DNA of 64,000 bases from Zoogloea sp. (GTDB lineage Bacteria; Pseudomonadota; Gammaproteobacteria; Burkholderiales; Rhodocyclaceae): NCBI RefSeq assembly GCF_028689785.1, contig NZ_JAQVCN010000001.1, positions 1 to 64,000 on the forward strand, written 5' to 3'. The notes beneath the pieces are model-generated. The model was not told the DNA's origin, ran no database searches, and worked only from the letters and a program-made list of their open reading frames with translations. Positions 9,338 to 17,935 of this stretch are shown here, one piece after another. The number at the start of each line of letters is the position of its first letter. Within the stretch, counting starts at the first letter, position 1. The position numbers and the translations under genes were made by a program.

Positions 9338-10315
9338 CTAAAGCGTTTCGATTTCCAGAAAAACCTGGGTCTGGTTGAGGAGCAGGTAGGCGATCTCGCC
9401 AAAGGTCATCGGCCCGCCCGGGGGGGCGCGCCGCCCCTCCAACCCACAGTACAGGTAGTTGAGGATGCAGTTGCACGACCACAGGGCCGTTTCTCCGCCG
9501 GCCTCGGGGTCGGCGGAAAAGTCCACCGGCGCGGCCAGGCGGTAGGCCACATCGTCAAACACCGGAGCGTAGAAGTCCACCCTCCCGGCCGCCCGGTCCA
9601 CCCCCTTGATCGACACATTTACCGATGCTCCACCATAGTCCGCCACCAGGGGCAGGCGTAGATCGGCCTGGCGCGCTTCCAGGTAGGAAGCCAGGGTGGT
9701 ATCCACGCCATCCACCGTGCAGCGGCCGGCAGAAAAGCCTGTCTCCGGAAAGCGCAGTACTTCGCCCCCGCCCTGACGCATGGCATTGGCGATGCGAACG
9801 TGGGCATAGTGCTCGGGCAACAAGGGCACATGCATCACCACCGCCCGCTCCGCCTCGAAATCCAGCCCGGGGCCGCTGACCACCAAAGGGGCCACCTGGC
9901 CGATGTCGTCCACATGGCAGCCTGCCACCCAGCCCACCACCGGTTTGATGAACATGTCCTCAAACCCCGGTGCCTTGCGGGCATACAGCGAGTGGATCGC
10001 CGAGAAGGCCGGAATGATGATCAGACTGAAGCCGTTGGACGGACCGTCAGCACACACGTGGTCGATACTGGTGATGTCGTAGCTGCGGATCTCCGGCGCA
10101 CCGGCATCCGCCGGAATGTGGGTGACGAAAAGCCGCTCCCGGCTCACCTGCCCCCCGTCGCTGCCCATGAAGTAGGGGATCGTGCCGCCAATCCAGTTGC
10201 CGGCAGGCAGGCGACGCAGCAGAGCCTCATCTCCGGCGATCATCAGGAAGTGGCCAGCCCGGATCAGCGCAGCTGCCGCATCCAGACCCACCAGGTCGTT
10301 CTGCAATGTGTTCAT
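9338..10315 (-). CDS. Conserved protein of unknown function (DUF6976-like)
   Basis: 325 residues, no signal peptide. It begins MNTLQNDLVGLDAAAALI and reads as a soluble protein with motifs GGTIPYFMGSDGG near 45, IIIPAFSAIHSLYA near 100, and a C-terminal cysteine cluster (SCNCILNYLYCGLEG) near 280. I believe it belongs to a conserved proteobacterial family annotated DUF6976, but from memory only. Its ATG overlaps the stop of the preceding gene (10312-11037) by four bases, so the two are translationally coupled. Function unknown. The multi-Cys tail could bind metal. Confidence 0.7.
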   Translation of the reverse strand: MNTLQNDLVGLDAAAALIRAGHFLMIAGDEALLRRLPAGNWIGGTIPYFMGSDGGQVSRERLFVTHIPADAGAPEIRSYDITSIDHVCADGPSNGFSLIIIPAFSAIHSLYARKAPGFEDMFIKPVVGWVAGCHVDDIGQVAPLVVSGPGLDFEAERAVVMHVPLLPEHYAHVRIANAMRQGGGEVLRFPETGFSAGRCTVDGVDTTLASYLEARQADLRLPLVADYGGASVNVSIKGVDRAAGRVDFYAPVFDDVAYRLAAPVDFSADPEAGGETALWSCNCILNYLYCGLEGRRAPPGGPMTFGEIAYLLLNQTQVFLEIETL

Positions 10316-11037
10316 GCAGCCTCCGGCAGCAGTTGGCGCAGCTCATAGGCCAGCATGCGTTCGTTCTTGACGAAATAGCGGTGAAGGTCGCGCAGCTTCA
10401 TCCTGCGCACCTCATCGTCAGCAATCAGGGCCACCTGACTGCGGGTGCGGGACAGCAGCAACTGCAAGCCCAGCACCCGCACATCCAGGGGCTGAGTGCC
10501 GTCCATCAGGCGCTGCCACACCGGGTCGTCCAAGCCCGGCACCCGGCTGGTGGTGGCTGCAGGGGGCGCCGCCGGGTCGGAACCCGCCAGCGGCGCCGAC
10601 TCGGCCCCAGTCACCACGTGCCCGCCCCGATCAAGGGCGTAGCGATAGCGCCACACCTCGGTCATCGGCAGGTCAAGGATAGAGCACACGCCGTTCATGC
10701 CCACCCCTTCATTGAGCAAGGACAGGATCTGCTGGTCGAGAGCCCGGGTGAAGGGCATGCCGGCCTCGCCGGCCCAGGGGTGGCGCGGCATCTCACTTCC
10801 CACCGGGACCCGCACATGCACCTGGACCCGCCAGCCACCAAAGCCGGTGTGCCGCCAGCTAACCTCGGTGCTTCCTTCGACCACCCGCGGGCGGCCCAGG
10901 CCGAACCAGCTGCGCGGCGCTTCCACGCCGATCCACACGGCCATGCAGCGATTGAATTCATCCGCACGGCAAGCCTGGACGACCCAGGGCTCCTGCACCT
11001 GCAACAACTGCTTCCACAACGCCAGCCCATCCACCAT
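10312..11037 (-). CDS. Conserved hypothetical protein coupled to the DUF6976-like gene
   Basis: 241 residues starting MVDGLALWKQLLQVQEPWVV; GAGGT lies 4 nt before ATG 11037, which rules out the longer frame to 11106. It is rich in W, R and V. A central region (DQQILSLLNEGVGMNGVC, then TEVWRYRYALD) looks like a helix-turn-helix or two-helix unit; a Pro/Ala-rich linker around 150-165 precedes a C-terminal helical part ending RYFVKNERMLAYELRQLL. I do not recognise the family. Coupling with the next gene argues for joint function. Confidence 0.65.
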   Translation of the reverse strand: MVDGLALWKQLLQVQEPWVVQACRADEFNRCMAVWIGVEAPRSWFGLGRPRVVEGSTEVSWRHTGFGGWRVQVHVRVPVGSEMPRHPWAGEAGMPFTRALDQQILSLLNEGVGMNGVCSILDLPMTEVWRYRYALDRGGHVVTGAESAPLAGSDPAAPPAATTSRVPGLDDPVWQRLMDGTQPLDVRVLGLQLLLSRTRSQVALIADDEVRRMKLRDLHRYFVKNERMLAYELRQLLPEAA

Positions 11038-11200
11038 GCTTACCTCGCTCGGAAAACGCCTCCGGCAGGGGAAGCGCGTCCTAAATATGCGCAAGGGCCG
11101 TGCCAACTGCCACAGACTGCAGCAAGCCGCTGATGCCGCAATGCACCATGTTCAGACTGTGAACAGGTGTTACAACGCAGGCTCACCATATTGCTGCAAA

Positions 11201-11674
11201 TCAGGGCACGGCAGAACCAGGCCAGGGTGAGCGAAGGCCGCCGACCAGGGCAGCCAGGGCTGCCGCCGGCGGCTGGTCGGCGCGCAGGCTGAAGCTGTTG
11301 AAACCGCACTGGGCCATCAAGGCAAGCTGATCCACCAGCACATCCCCTATCGCCCGCAACTCGCCGGTGTAGCCGTGGCGACGGCGCAGCAGATGGGCCA
11401 GGGAATAGCCCCGCCCATCGGTGAACAGCGGAAAGTGGATGGCCACCAGGGGCACATCCGCCAGCCAGGGCAGCAGGGCCTCAAGCGCGTCATCCGGCCC
11501 CAACCACACGCCCGCACACAGCGGATCGAGGCGAGGCCGCTGGGCGAGCCACACTCCCAGCGGAAGCATGAGCAACTCCCCCGCCTCCAGCCGTTCGACC
11601 ACCCGGGGTACGTCTCCTTCGATCCACTGCCAATTCTCGTCAATAACTTTCCCGTCTCGGATCAGTGCGCTCAT
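11201..11674 (-). CDS. DUF934 family protein beside sulfite reductase
   Basis: 157 residues beginning MSALIRDGKVIDENWQW. The family DUF934 is regularly found immediately downstream of cysI in beta- and gammaproteobacteria and is presumed to assist assimilatory sulfate reduction. No catalytic motif is evident; the core LPLGVWLAQRP, then VAIHFPLFTDGRGYSLAHLLR and QCGFNSFSLR is characteristic. The ATG at 11674 overlaps the cysI stop (ATGA), with GGAGGGG upstream. Tight coupling supports a complex or accessory role for CysI. Confidence 0.85.
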   Translation of the reverse strand: MSALIRDGKVIDENWQWIEGDVPRVVERLEAGELLMLPLGVWLAQRPRLDPLCAGVWLGPDDALEALLPWLADVPLVAIHFPLFTDGRGYSLAHLLRRRHGYTGELRAIGDVLVDQLALMAQCGFNSFSLRADQPPAAALAALVGGLRSPWPGSAVP

Positions 11675-13332
11675 GCTGCCCCTCCGTAAACCCGCGCCTT
11701 GAAGGCGTCCAGCCCGACCCGCTCCACGGTATCGATGAAGATCTCCCCCTCGTGACGCGCACCAACGTATACCTTGAGCAAATCCGCAATCACGTCCGGG
11801 ATTTGCCCTGCGGCAAAGGACGGGCCGATCACCCGACCCAGTGCAGCATGGCGGCCTTCCCGCCCGCCCAGGGTCACCTGGTACCACTCCTCGTTGTTCT
11901 TATCCACGCCGAGGATGCCGATATGGCCGATGTGATGATGGCCGCAGGCATTCACGCAGCCCGACATGTTGAGCTCCAGGGGGCCCAGGTCGAACAGGTA
12001 GTCCAGATCATCGAAGCGCTGCTGGATGGCCGCCGCCACCGGGATGGAGCGGGCATTGGCCAAGGAACAGAAGTCCCCACCGGGGCAGCACACCAGATCA
12101 GTCAGCAGGCCTATGTTGGGCGTCGCCAACCCCAGGGCACGCACCCCCTGCCATAAAGCCGGCAGATCCCGGCGGGCCACGTGGGGCAGCACCAGGTTCT
12201 GCTCGTGGCTGACGCGGATCTCGCCAGCGCTGAAGCGCTCCGCCAGCTCGGCCACCCCGTCCATCTGCTCGGCGGTGGCATCGCCGGGGGGCACGCCGGT
12301 CTTCTTCAGGGACAGGGTCACCACCGCATAGCCCGGCTCCCGGTGGGGTGAAACATTGCGCTCCACCCAGCGGGCAAAAGCCCGCTCGCCGTCCAACGCA
12401 GCGAGGTAGCCCGGATCGTCGGCGGGGGCAGGCGCGTAGTCGTGCCGGGCGAAGAAGGCCTCCATTTCCCGGAAGGTTGCATCGCTGATGCATCCCGGGC
12501 CGCCCCGGGTCCATGCCCATTCGTCCTCCACCTCCCGGGTGAAGCCTTCCAGGGTGAGGTCTTTCACCAGGATCTTGATGCGCGCCTTGTACTTGTTGTC
12601 ACGCCGGCCATGGCGGTTATAGACCCGCAGGATGGCCTCGAAATAGTTGAGCAGCTCTTCCCGGGGCAGGAAATCCCGAATCGTCCTGCCGACCATCGGG
12701 GTGCGCCCCAGCCCTCCACCGACAAAAATCTCGAAGCCGACCCGCCCGTCATCAGCCACCCGGGCAAGGGCGCCGATGTCATGAAAGCGCACCGCGGCCC
12801 GGTCGTCCTCCACGCCGCCCGCAAAGGCGATCTTGAACTTGCGCGGCAGGAACAGGAACTCCGGCGCCAGGGTGGACCACTGGCGCACGATCTCGCAGTA
12901 GGGCCGCGGGTCGAACAGCTCGTCGGCGGCCACCCCGGCAAAGGGGTCAGTGGTGATGTTGCGGATGCAGTTGCCGGAGGTCTGGATGGCATGCATCTGC
13001 ACTGCGGCCAGTTCGGCGAGGATGTCCGGCGCCTCCTCCAGGCGCACCCAGTTGAACTGGATGTTGCAGCGAGTGGTGAAGTGGCCGTAGCCCCGGTCGA
13101 AACGGCGGGCGATGTCGGCCAGCTTGCGCAGCTGGTAGGCCGCCAGGGTGCCATAGGGTATCGCCACCCGCAGCATGGGCGCGTGGCGCTGCACGTAGAG
13201 GCCGTTCTGCAGGCGCAGGGGGCGGAACTCGTCCTCCCCGAGGCGCCCGTCCAGAAAGCGGGTCATCTGGTCGCGAAACTGGGCGACCCGGTCTTCCACC
13301 AGACGCTGGTCGGCTTGCTTGTATCGGTACAT
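11671..13332 (-). CDS. cysI: Sulfite/nitrite reductase hemoprotein subunit
   Basis: 553 residues with duplicated ferredoxin-like and sirohaem domains. The [4Fe-4S]-sirohaem Cys ligands are C416 and C422 (CCPGGDFC, C-x5-C) and C459 and C463 (SGCVNAC, C-x3-C). Substrate-binding basic residues lie in the TTRCNIQFNWV and GGLGRTPMVGR segments. It performs six-electron reduction of sulfite to sulfide for cysteine synthesis; nitrite reduction is a formal alternative but the DUF934 neighbour favours sulfite. No cysJ flavoprotein is adjacent, so ferredoxin may be the donor. It starts 24 nt after the ccoG stop. Confidence 0.88.
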   Translation of the reverse strand: MYRYKQADQRLVEDRVAQFRDQMTRFLDGRLGEDEFRPLRLQNGLYVQRHAPMLRVAIPYGTLAAYQLRKLADIARRFDRGYGHFTTRCNIQFNWVRLEEAPDILAELAAVQMHAIQTSGNCIRNITTDPFAGVAADELFDPRPYCEIVRQWSTLAPEFLFLPRKFKIAFAGGVEDDRAAVRFHDIGALARVADDGRVGFEIFVGGGLGRTPMVGRTIRDFLPREELLNYFEAILRVYNRHGRRDNKYKARIKILVKDLTLEGFTREVEDEWAWTRGGPGCISDATFREMEAFFARHDYAPAPADDPGYLAALDGERAFARWVERNVSPHREPGYAVVTLSLKKTGVPPGDATAEQMDGVAELAERFSAGEIRVSHEQNLVLPHVARRDLPALWQGVRALGLATPNIGLLTDLVCCPGGDFCSLANARSIPVAAAIQQRFDDLDYLFDLGPLELNMSGCVNACGHHHIGHIGILGVDKNNEEWYQVTLGGREGRHAALGRVIGPSFAAGQIPDVIADLLKVYVGARHEGEIFIDTVERVGLDAFKARVYGGAA

Positions 13333-13356
13333 GGTGGTCTCGGCAATTGAGGTGGA

Positions 13357-14715
13357 TCAGGGAAGGACGAAGGTGCTCTTTTCGGTGACCCGGGTTGCCG
13401 GGTCGTCGCTGGCCCGCACCTGGAAACTGATCGGCCTGGCGCCCGGCGGGCCCGCATCCGCGGGCACCGCCACCGTGACCTGCACGGCACGGATGCTGCC
13501 GGGATCACCGGCAAAACGGCGGGCCCCTACCAACTCGATGCCGGGCAGGCCGCTCACCTCCACTTCGAAGTCCCGGGGCATTTCGGCCAGATTGACGAGC
13601 TTGAGGGTGTAGGCATTCTCGATGCGACCGTCGCTCGCCTCCCGGGCCAAGCTGCCCCGGTCACGCAGTACATCCACCAGCAACAGCGAGCGCTGCGTCG
13701 CCGTCCAGCCCCCCAAAGCCAGGAACACGCCGATCAGCCCGCCATATACCGCCAGGCGGGGGCGTGTGCCGCGCCTGGGCTGACCGGCCAGTTCCTGCTC
13801 GGAGGCAAAGCGGATCAGACCGTGGGGCTTGGCCACGCGGGTCATCACCTCGTCACAGGCATCCGCGCACAGGCCGCAGTTGATGCACTGGTACTGGAGG
13901 CCATCGCGAATGTCGATCCCTGTGGGGCACACCTGCACACAGATGCCGCAATCCACGCAGTCCCCGCCGCCCTTGCCCTTGCGAGGCTCACCCCTGCCGG
14001 CGTCGTAGCTCACCGTGCGGGTGGTGGCGTCAAACATGACCCCCTGGAAGCGGGAGTAGGGGCACATGTGCTGGCACACGGCCTCCCGGGCAAAGCCGGC
14101 CTGGAGATAGGTGAACAAGGCGTAGAACACCACCCAGAAGCCCTCCCAGGGCCCGACGCTCCAGCCTGCCACGGCCGGCAGCAGCTCGCGGATGGGAGTG
14201 AAGTAACCAACGAAGGTGATCCCCGTCCACGCCGCCACCAGCAGCCACAGGCCGTGCTTGGATGCCCTCAGGCCCAGCTTGCGCAGCCCCATAGGCGCCT
14301 GGTCCAGCCGCAGGCGGGCCAGGTGGTCGCCCTCCACCCGGGTCTCGATCCACATGAAGATGGACGTGTAGACCGTCTGCGGGCAGGCAAAACCGCAGAA
14401 CAGCCGCCCCGCCAGGGCCGTGACCAGAAACAGGCCGGTGGCGGCCAGGATCAGGGCGATGGCCAGCAACAGGGCATCCTGGGGCCACAGCACCAGACCG
14501 AAGAGGTAGAACTTCTCGTGGGGGATGTCGAACCACAGGGCCTGGCGTCCATCCCACTGGAGCCAGCAGGCCCCGTAAAAGATGATCTGGGTGAACCACA
14601 CCATGCCCCAGCGGAGCGTGTTGAAGCGCCCCTTCACTTCGCGGGCGTGGATCTTTCCTTTCTTGCGATACAACTCGAGCTTGGCTTCGCGGACCTTGCT
14701 GACTGGCTTGTTCAT
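13357..14715 (-). CDS. ccoG: Cytochrome c oxidase accessory protein CcoG-like polyferredoxin
   Basis: 452-residue membrane protein. After a basic N-terminus come several transmembrane segments (around 30-50, 75-100, 155-180, 190-215 and 335-355). An FeS region around 245-300 has CVDCGICVQVCPTGIDIRDG and CINCGLCADACDEVM, two [4Fe-4S] motifs; an immunoglobulin-like periplasmic C-terminal domain follows. CcoG/FixG/RdxA proteins act in copper delivery to cbb3 oxidase, probably reducing Cu(II). AGGAGG precedes ATG 14715. Its position directly upstream of cysI rather than in a ccoNOP cluster is unusual. A possible alternative role is electron supply to the reductase. Confidence 0.88.
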   Translation of the reverse strand: MNKPVSKVREAKLELYRKKGKIHAREVKGRFNTLRWGMVWFTQIIFYGACWLQWDGRQALWFDIPHEKFYLFGLVLWPQDALLLAIALILAATGLFLVTALAGRLFCGFACPQTVYTSIFMWIETRVEGDHLARLRLDQAPMGLRKLGLRASKHGLWLLVAAWTGITFVGYFTPIRELLPAVAGWSVGPWEGFWVVFYALFTYLQAGFAREAVCQHMCPYSRFQGVMFDATTRTVSYDAGRGEPRKGKGGGDCVDCGICVQVCPTGIDIRDGLQYQCINCGLCADACDEVMTRVAKPHGLIRFASEQELAGQPRRGTRPRLAVYGGLIGVFLALGGWTATQRSLLLVDVLRDRGSLAREASDGRIENAYTLKLVNLAEMPRDFEVEVSGLPGIELVGARRFAGDPGSIRAVQVTVAVPADAGPPGARPISFQVRASDDPATRVTEKSTFVLP

Positions 14716-14787
14716 TCGGGCTTTCCTCCTGGGACAGAAGTAAATCACCCGGACAAAAATGGAAACAGATTCAGCCTGTATCGTTTT

Positions 14788-16218
14788 TTATAGACACAGA
14801 TCCATCTCCCCCTGCTCAGCAAGCAGCTGGCCGAGGACCCTAACCGCGTCCCTGGCCCGGTCGTCGATGGGGTGGCCGAAGTTGAGACGGATGCAGTGAC
14901 CGAACTCCCGCTTGGCCGAAAAGATCGGCCCCGGCGCAAGGCTGATGCCTTGGGCCAGGGCCTGGCGGTGCAGCGCCAGCGCATCCACCCGCCGGGGCAG
15001 CTCGACCCACAGGAAGTAGCCCCCTTCGGGCCGGGCCAGGCGCGTGCCTGCGGGGAAGTGCGCCTCCACCGCCTCGACCAGGGCTGCCTCCTGGGCAGCC
15101 AGGCTGCGACGCAGGTGGCGCAAGTGGTTCTCATAGGCCCCGTGCTTGAGGTATTCGGCCAGAGCAATCTGCACCGGCACCGTGGTGGCCAGGCTGGTGG
15201 ACAGCTTCTGGCGCTGAATCAGGCCCGCATAGCGCCCCGCCGCCACCCAGCCGATGCGATAGCCCGGGGCCAAGCACTTGGAGAAGGACGACACGTGCAT
15301 TACCCGGCCATGGGGGTCCACGGCCTTGCTGCACAGGGGTGGCTCGGCGCCAAAATACAGCTCGGCGTAGACGTCGTCCTCGATCAGGGGCACCTCGTGC
15401 CGGTCGAGCAGCTCGATCAGCGCCTGTCGGCGCCCATCCGGCACCCGGCTGCCGGTGGGGTTGGCGAAGTTGAGCATCAGCAAGCAGGCCTTCACCGGAT
15501 GATGGCGCAGAGCATCCTCCAGGGCCGCCAGATTGACCCCTTCCCGGGGATGGCTGGGGATCTCGATGACCTTCAGCCCCAGGCGCTCGCTGGCCTGCAG
15601 GCCTGCATAGAAGGTCGGGGACTCGATGGCGATCAGGTCGCCCGGACGGGTGACTGCCTGCAGGCACAGGTTGAGCCCCTCCATGGCGCCGGAGGTAGTC
15701 ACGATCTCCTGGGGCGACACCCGTGCCCCATGGGCCAGGTAACGCAGGGACAACTGCCGACGCAGTTCGTCATTGCCCGGCGGCAGATCGGTGATGGTGG
15801 ACAGGGGATCCAGGTGGCGTGCCGCCGCAGCCAGGAAGCGCCCCAGCTTGTCCAGGGGGAACAGCCGCGGGCTCGGGAAACTTGAGCCGAGCGGCACCAC
15901 CGCCAGATCCTTGACGCTGTCGAGAATCTCGAAAATGAAGTCGCTCACCTCCAGCGCCGTGGAATGCCCCACCGGGCGGCTCATCTCCGGTTCAGGCAGG
16001 CGTTGCCCCAGGCGGGCGCGGACAAAATAACCCGACTTGGGGCGTGCCTCGATCAGCCCCCGGCTCTCCAGCAGGTGATAGGCCTGGGTGACGGTCACCG
16101 GGGCAATGCCGTGGATACGGCAGGTCTGCCGCACCGAGGGCAGCCGGTCGCCGGGGCGCAGCACGCCCTCGGCGATCAGCCGGGCGGTGTCATCGGCGAG
16201 GGTCTGGTAGAGACTCAT
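14788..16218 (-). CDS. MocR-type regulator (GntR HTH plus aminotransferase-like domain)
   Basis: 476 residues. The N-terminal winged helix of GntR type (about 1-70: LRPGDRLPSVRQTCRIHGI, then VTQAYHLLESRGLIEARPKSG) is fused to a fold-type I PLP domain. PLP-binding Lys is in SSFSKCLAPGYRIGWV and earlier LMLNFANPTGSRVP is the substrate-loop Asn motif. MocR proteins usually sense an amino-acid or vitamin metabolite and act on neighbouring genes. The gene precedes ccoG in the same direction, with about 70 nt between them. The ATG at 16218 is chosen because the extra 14 residues of the longer frame are not family-like; the ribosome-binding site is weak. Confidence 0.88.
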   Translation of the reverse strand: MSLYQTLADDTARLIAEGVLRPGDRLPSVRQTCRIHGIAPVTVTQAYHLLESRGLIEARPKSGYFVRARLGQRLPEPEMSRPVGHSTALEVSDFIFEILDSVKDLAVVPLGSSFPSPRLFPLDKLGRFLAAAARHLDPLSTITDLPPGNDELRRQLSLRYLAHGARVSPQEIVTTSGAMEGLNLCLQAVTRPGDLIAIESPTFYAGLQASERLGLKVIEIPSHPREGVNLAALEDALRHHPVKACLLMLNFANPTGSRVPDGRRQALIELLDRHEVPLIEDDVYAELYFGAEPPLCSKAVDPHGRVMHVSSFSKCLAPGYRIGWVAAGRYAGLIQRQKLSTSLATTVPVQIALAEYLKHGAYENHLRHLRRSLAAQEAALVEAVEAHFPAGTRLARPEGGYFLWVELPRRVDALALHRQALAQGISLAPGPIFSAKREFGHCIRLNFGHPIDDRARDAVRVLGQLLAEQGEMDLCL

Positions 16219-16263
16219 GGGGGCGATGGTAGCAGCCCACATCAATCTGCCGCTCCACAATGC

Positions 16264-16288
16264 AAAAAGCCGGGCAAGCCCGGCTTTT
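16264..16288 (-). terminator. Intrinsic terminator after the OmpA-domain gene
   Basis: AAAAGCCGGGC-ttg-family stem with T-runs on both strands (16264-16288). It sits 23 nt beyond the stop of the minus-strand OmpA-domain gene. Confidence 0.8.
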
Positions 16289-16310
16289 CTGACAGTGGGC
16301 GGCGTTCCGC

Positions 16311-16793
16311 TTACTGCACGCGCACTTCCACGCGACGGGCTTCAGCGGCGTCGGTGCCACCCAGGGTCACGGCGGGCTTGCGCATGGCCACCTTGTCGGC
16401 CGGCACACCGGCAGCGATCAGGGCATCCTTGAGGGCCACGGCGCGGGCCTTGGCCACTTCGGCATTGACCGCGGCGCCACCGGTTTCGTCGTGGTAACCG
16501 GAGATCAGCACGATCTTGCTGGGATCTTCCTGCAGCTTGGCGACGACCTTGGCCACTTCCTCAGCAGCATTGGCGGGCAGCTCAGCCATGCCAGAGTCGA
16601 AGTAGAGCTTAGCCAGAGCATCGCCCACTTCGGCGATTTCGGGCACTTCGGCAACTTCGGCAACCGAAGCCGCCTTGGTGTTGGTCTGGCCGGTGACATA
16701 AACGGTCAGGCCGATCACCAGGCCGATCACCAGGGCGATGATGCCGAACAGGATGCCCAGTACGAGGTTCTGGTTGTCGTCGTCTTCTTGCAT
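16311..16793 (-). CDS. Small membrane-anchored OmpA-domain protein
   Basis: 160 residues: a short acidic N-terminus (MQEDDDNQN), one transmembrane helix (about 10-33), and a C-terminal OmpA/MotB-like peptidoglycan-binding domain (YFDSGMAELPANAAEEV, then ISGYHDETGGAAVN and RRVEVRVQ). It is probably inner-membrane anchored with the domain in the periplasm. AAGGA precedes ATG 16793. It is a single-gene unit between its own terminator and the dar-like operon. Confidence 0.82.
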   Translation of the reverse strand: MQEDDDNQNLVLGILFGIIALVIGLVIGLTVYVTGQTNTKAASVAEVAEVPEIAEVGDALAKLYFDSGMAELPANAAEEVAKVVAKLQEDPSKIVLISGYHDETGGAAVNAEVAKARAVALKDALIAAGVPADKVAMRKPAVTLGGTDAAEARRVEVRVQ

Positions 16794-16903
16794 AGGAAAA
16801 ATCCTTTCTAGGTCAAGGTTGAAATCAAACCTTGCGAGTATACCGGCTTAATCGGGTGTGCTCCGCGGGATGCGAAAAGGAAAAGTTAAAAAGCTATTCA
16901 CAA

Positions 16904-17935
16904 TCAGGGAGCAGCCTGCCCCTTGAAGCCCACCACCATGGCGTCCGCTCCCGTCAGCCTCTCCCGGTAACAGCCCTGGAAGCCGGCTTCCGTCATCCAG
17001 CCGATGCAGTCTGCCGCTGTGTAGTCGAAGCCGCCCCGGGTCTCGATCAGCATGGTGAGGCTCATCAGCAATCCCTGGACGTTGCTCTCACGGGCGTCGT
17101 CGATCATGGCTTCATAGACGATCAGGGCGCCGCCGGGCGGCAGGGCCGCGTAGGCCTTGTCGATCAGGAAGCGCTTCTCCTGCAGATCCCAGTCATGCAG
17201 GATATGCCCCATCACGATCACCTGGGCGGCGGGCAGGGCATCGCGGAAGAAGTCTCCGGCCATGAACCCGACCCGGTCCGCCACCCCGAGACGGGCGGTG
17301 TGATCGGCAAAGATGGTGGCCACCGTGGGCAGGTCGAAGCCGGAGCCGCGCAGGTGGGGATGGACGATGGCCACCTGGGCGGCCAGATCACCCTGAGCAG
17401 TGCCGAGGTCGACAAAACTGGCGTACTTGCCCCATGGAAACTTGCGCGCGATGGCCTGGTTGGCCCCCCGCGACAGGGCCGTCATGGCGCTCAGGAACTG
17501 GCGGTGGCGCAGCGGATCGGCGGCGAGGGCCGAGAACAGGGTTTCGCCGCCGTTCTTCAGCTCGTTCTGGGGCAAGCCGGTCCTGAGAGCATCGGTGAGG
17601 CCGGCCCAGTAATGGTAGAGGCGCTGGTTGACCATCTCCAGCAGCGCCGCGATGCAGGACTCGCTCTCCCGGTCGAGATAGCGGGCCGCCGGCGGGGTGT
17701 TGGTGTAGATGCCGTCCTGGCGCTCCAGGAAACCCAGGGCCACCAGGGTGTCCAGGAAGTCGCGGCTGGCGCGGGGGTGCAGGCCCAGGCGCTGCTCCAG
17801 GTCGGCGGCACTGCCGGGCTGGCGTGCCAGGGCGGTAAACACGTCCAGCTCCACCGCGCTGAGCAGGGTCTTGGCGGCACTGAAACCGGTGCCGATGCTG
17901 AGAATGTATTCGGGGCTGATGAAGTCGTCAGCCAT
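16904..17935 (-). CDS. SAM-dependent O-methyltransferase (last gene of resorcinol-lipid operon)
   Basis: 343 residues. N-terminal dimerisation/winged-helix part (SAKTLLSAVELDVFTALA, then LHPRASRDFLDTLVALGFLER), then a class I methyltransferase fold: motif I VDLGTAQGDLAAQVA near 190, GFMAGDFFRDALP and VIVMGHILHDWDLQEK near 245. Closest in style to hydroxyneurosporene and plant-type O-methyltransferases (Methyltransf_2). GGAGAG precedes ATG 17935, which overlaps the upstream stop at 17928. As the tenth gene of the operon it probably methylates a phenolic hydroxyl of the resorcinol product; that is inference. A longer frame running up to 18502 is read-through, not protein. Confidence 0.85.
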   Translation of the reverse strand: MADDFISPEYILSIGTGFSAAKTLLSAVELDVFTALARQPGSAADLEQRLGLHPRASRDFLDTLVALGFLERQDGIYTNTPPAARYLDRESESCIAALLEMVNQRLYHYWAGLTDALRTGLPQNELKNGGETLFSALAADPLRHRQFLSAMTALSRGANQAIARKFPWGKYASFVDLGTAQGDLAAQVAIVHPHLRGSGFDLPTVATIFADHTARLGVADRVGFMAGDFFRDALPAAQVIVMGHILHDWDLQEKRFLIDKAYAALPPGGALIVYEAMIDDARESNVQGLLMSLTMLIETRGGFDYTAADCIGWMTEAGFQGCYRERLTGADAMVVGFKGQAAP

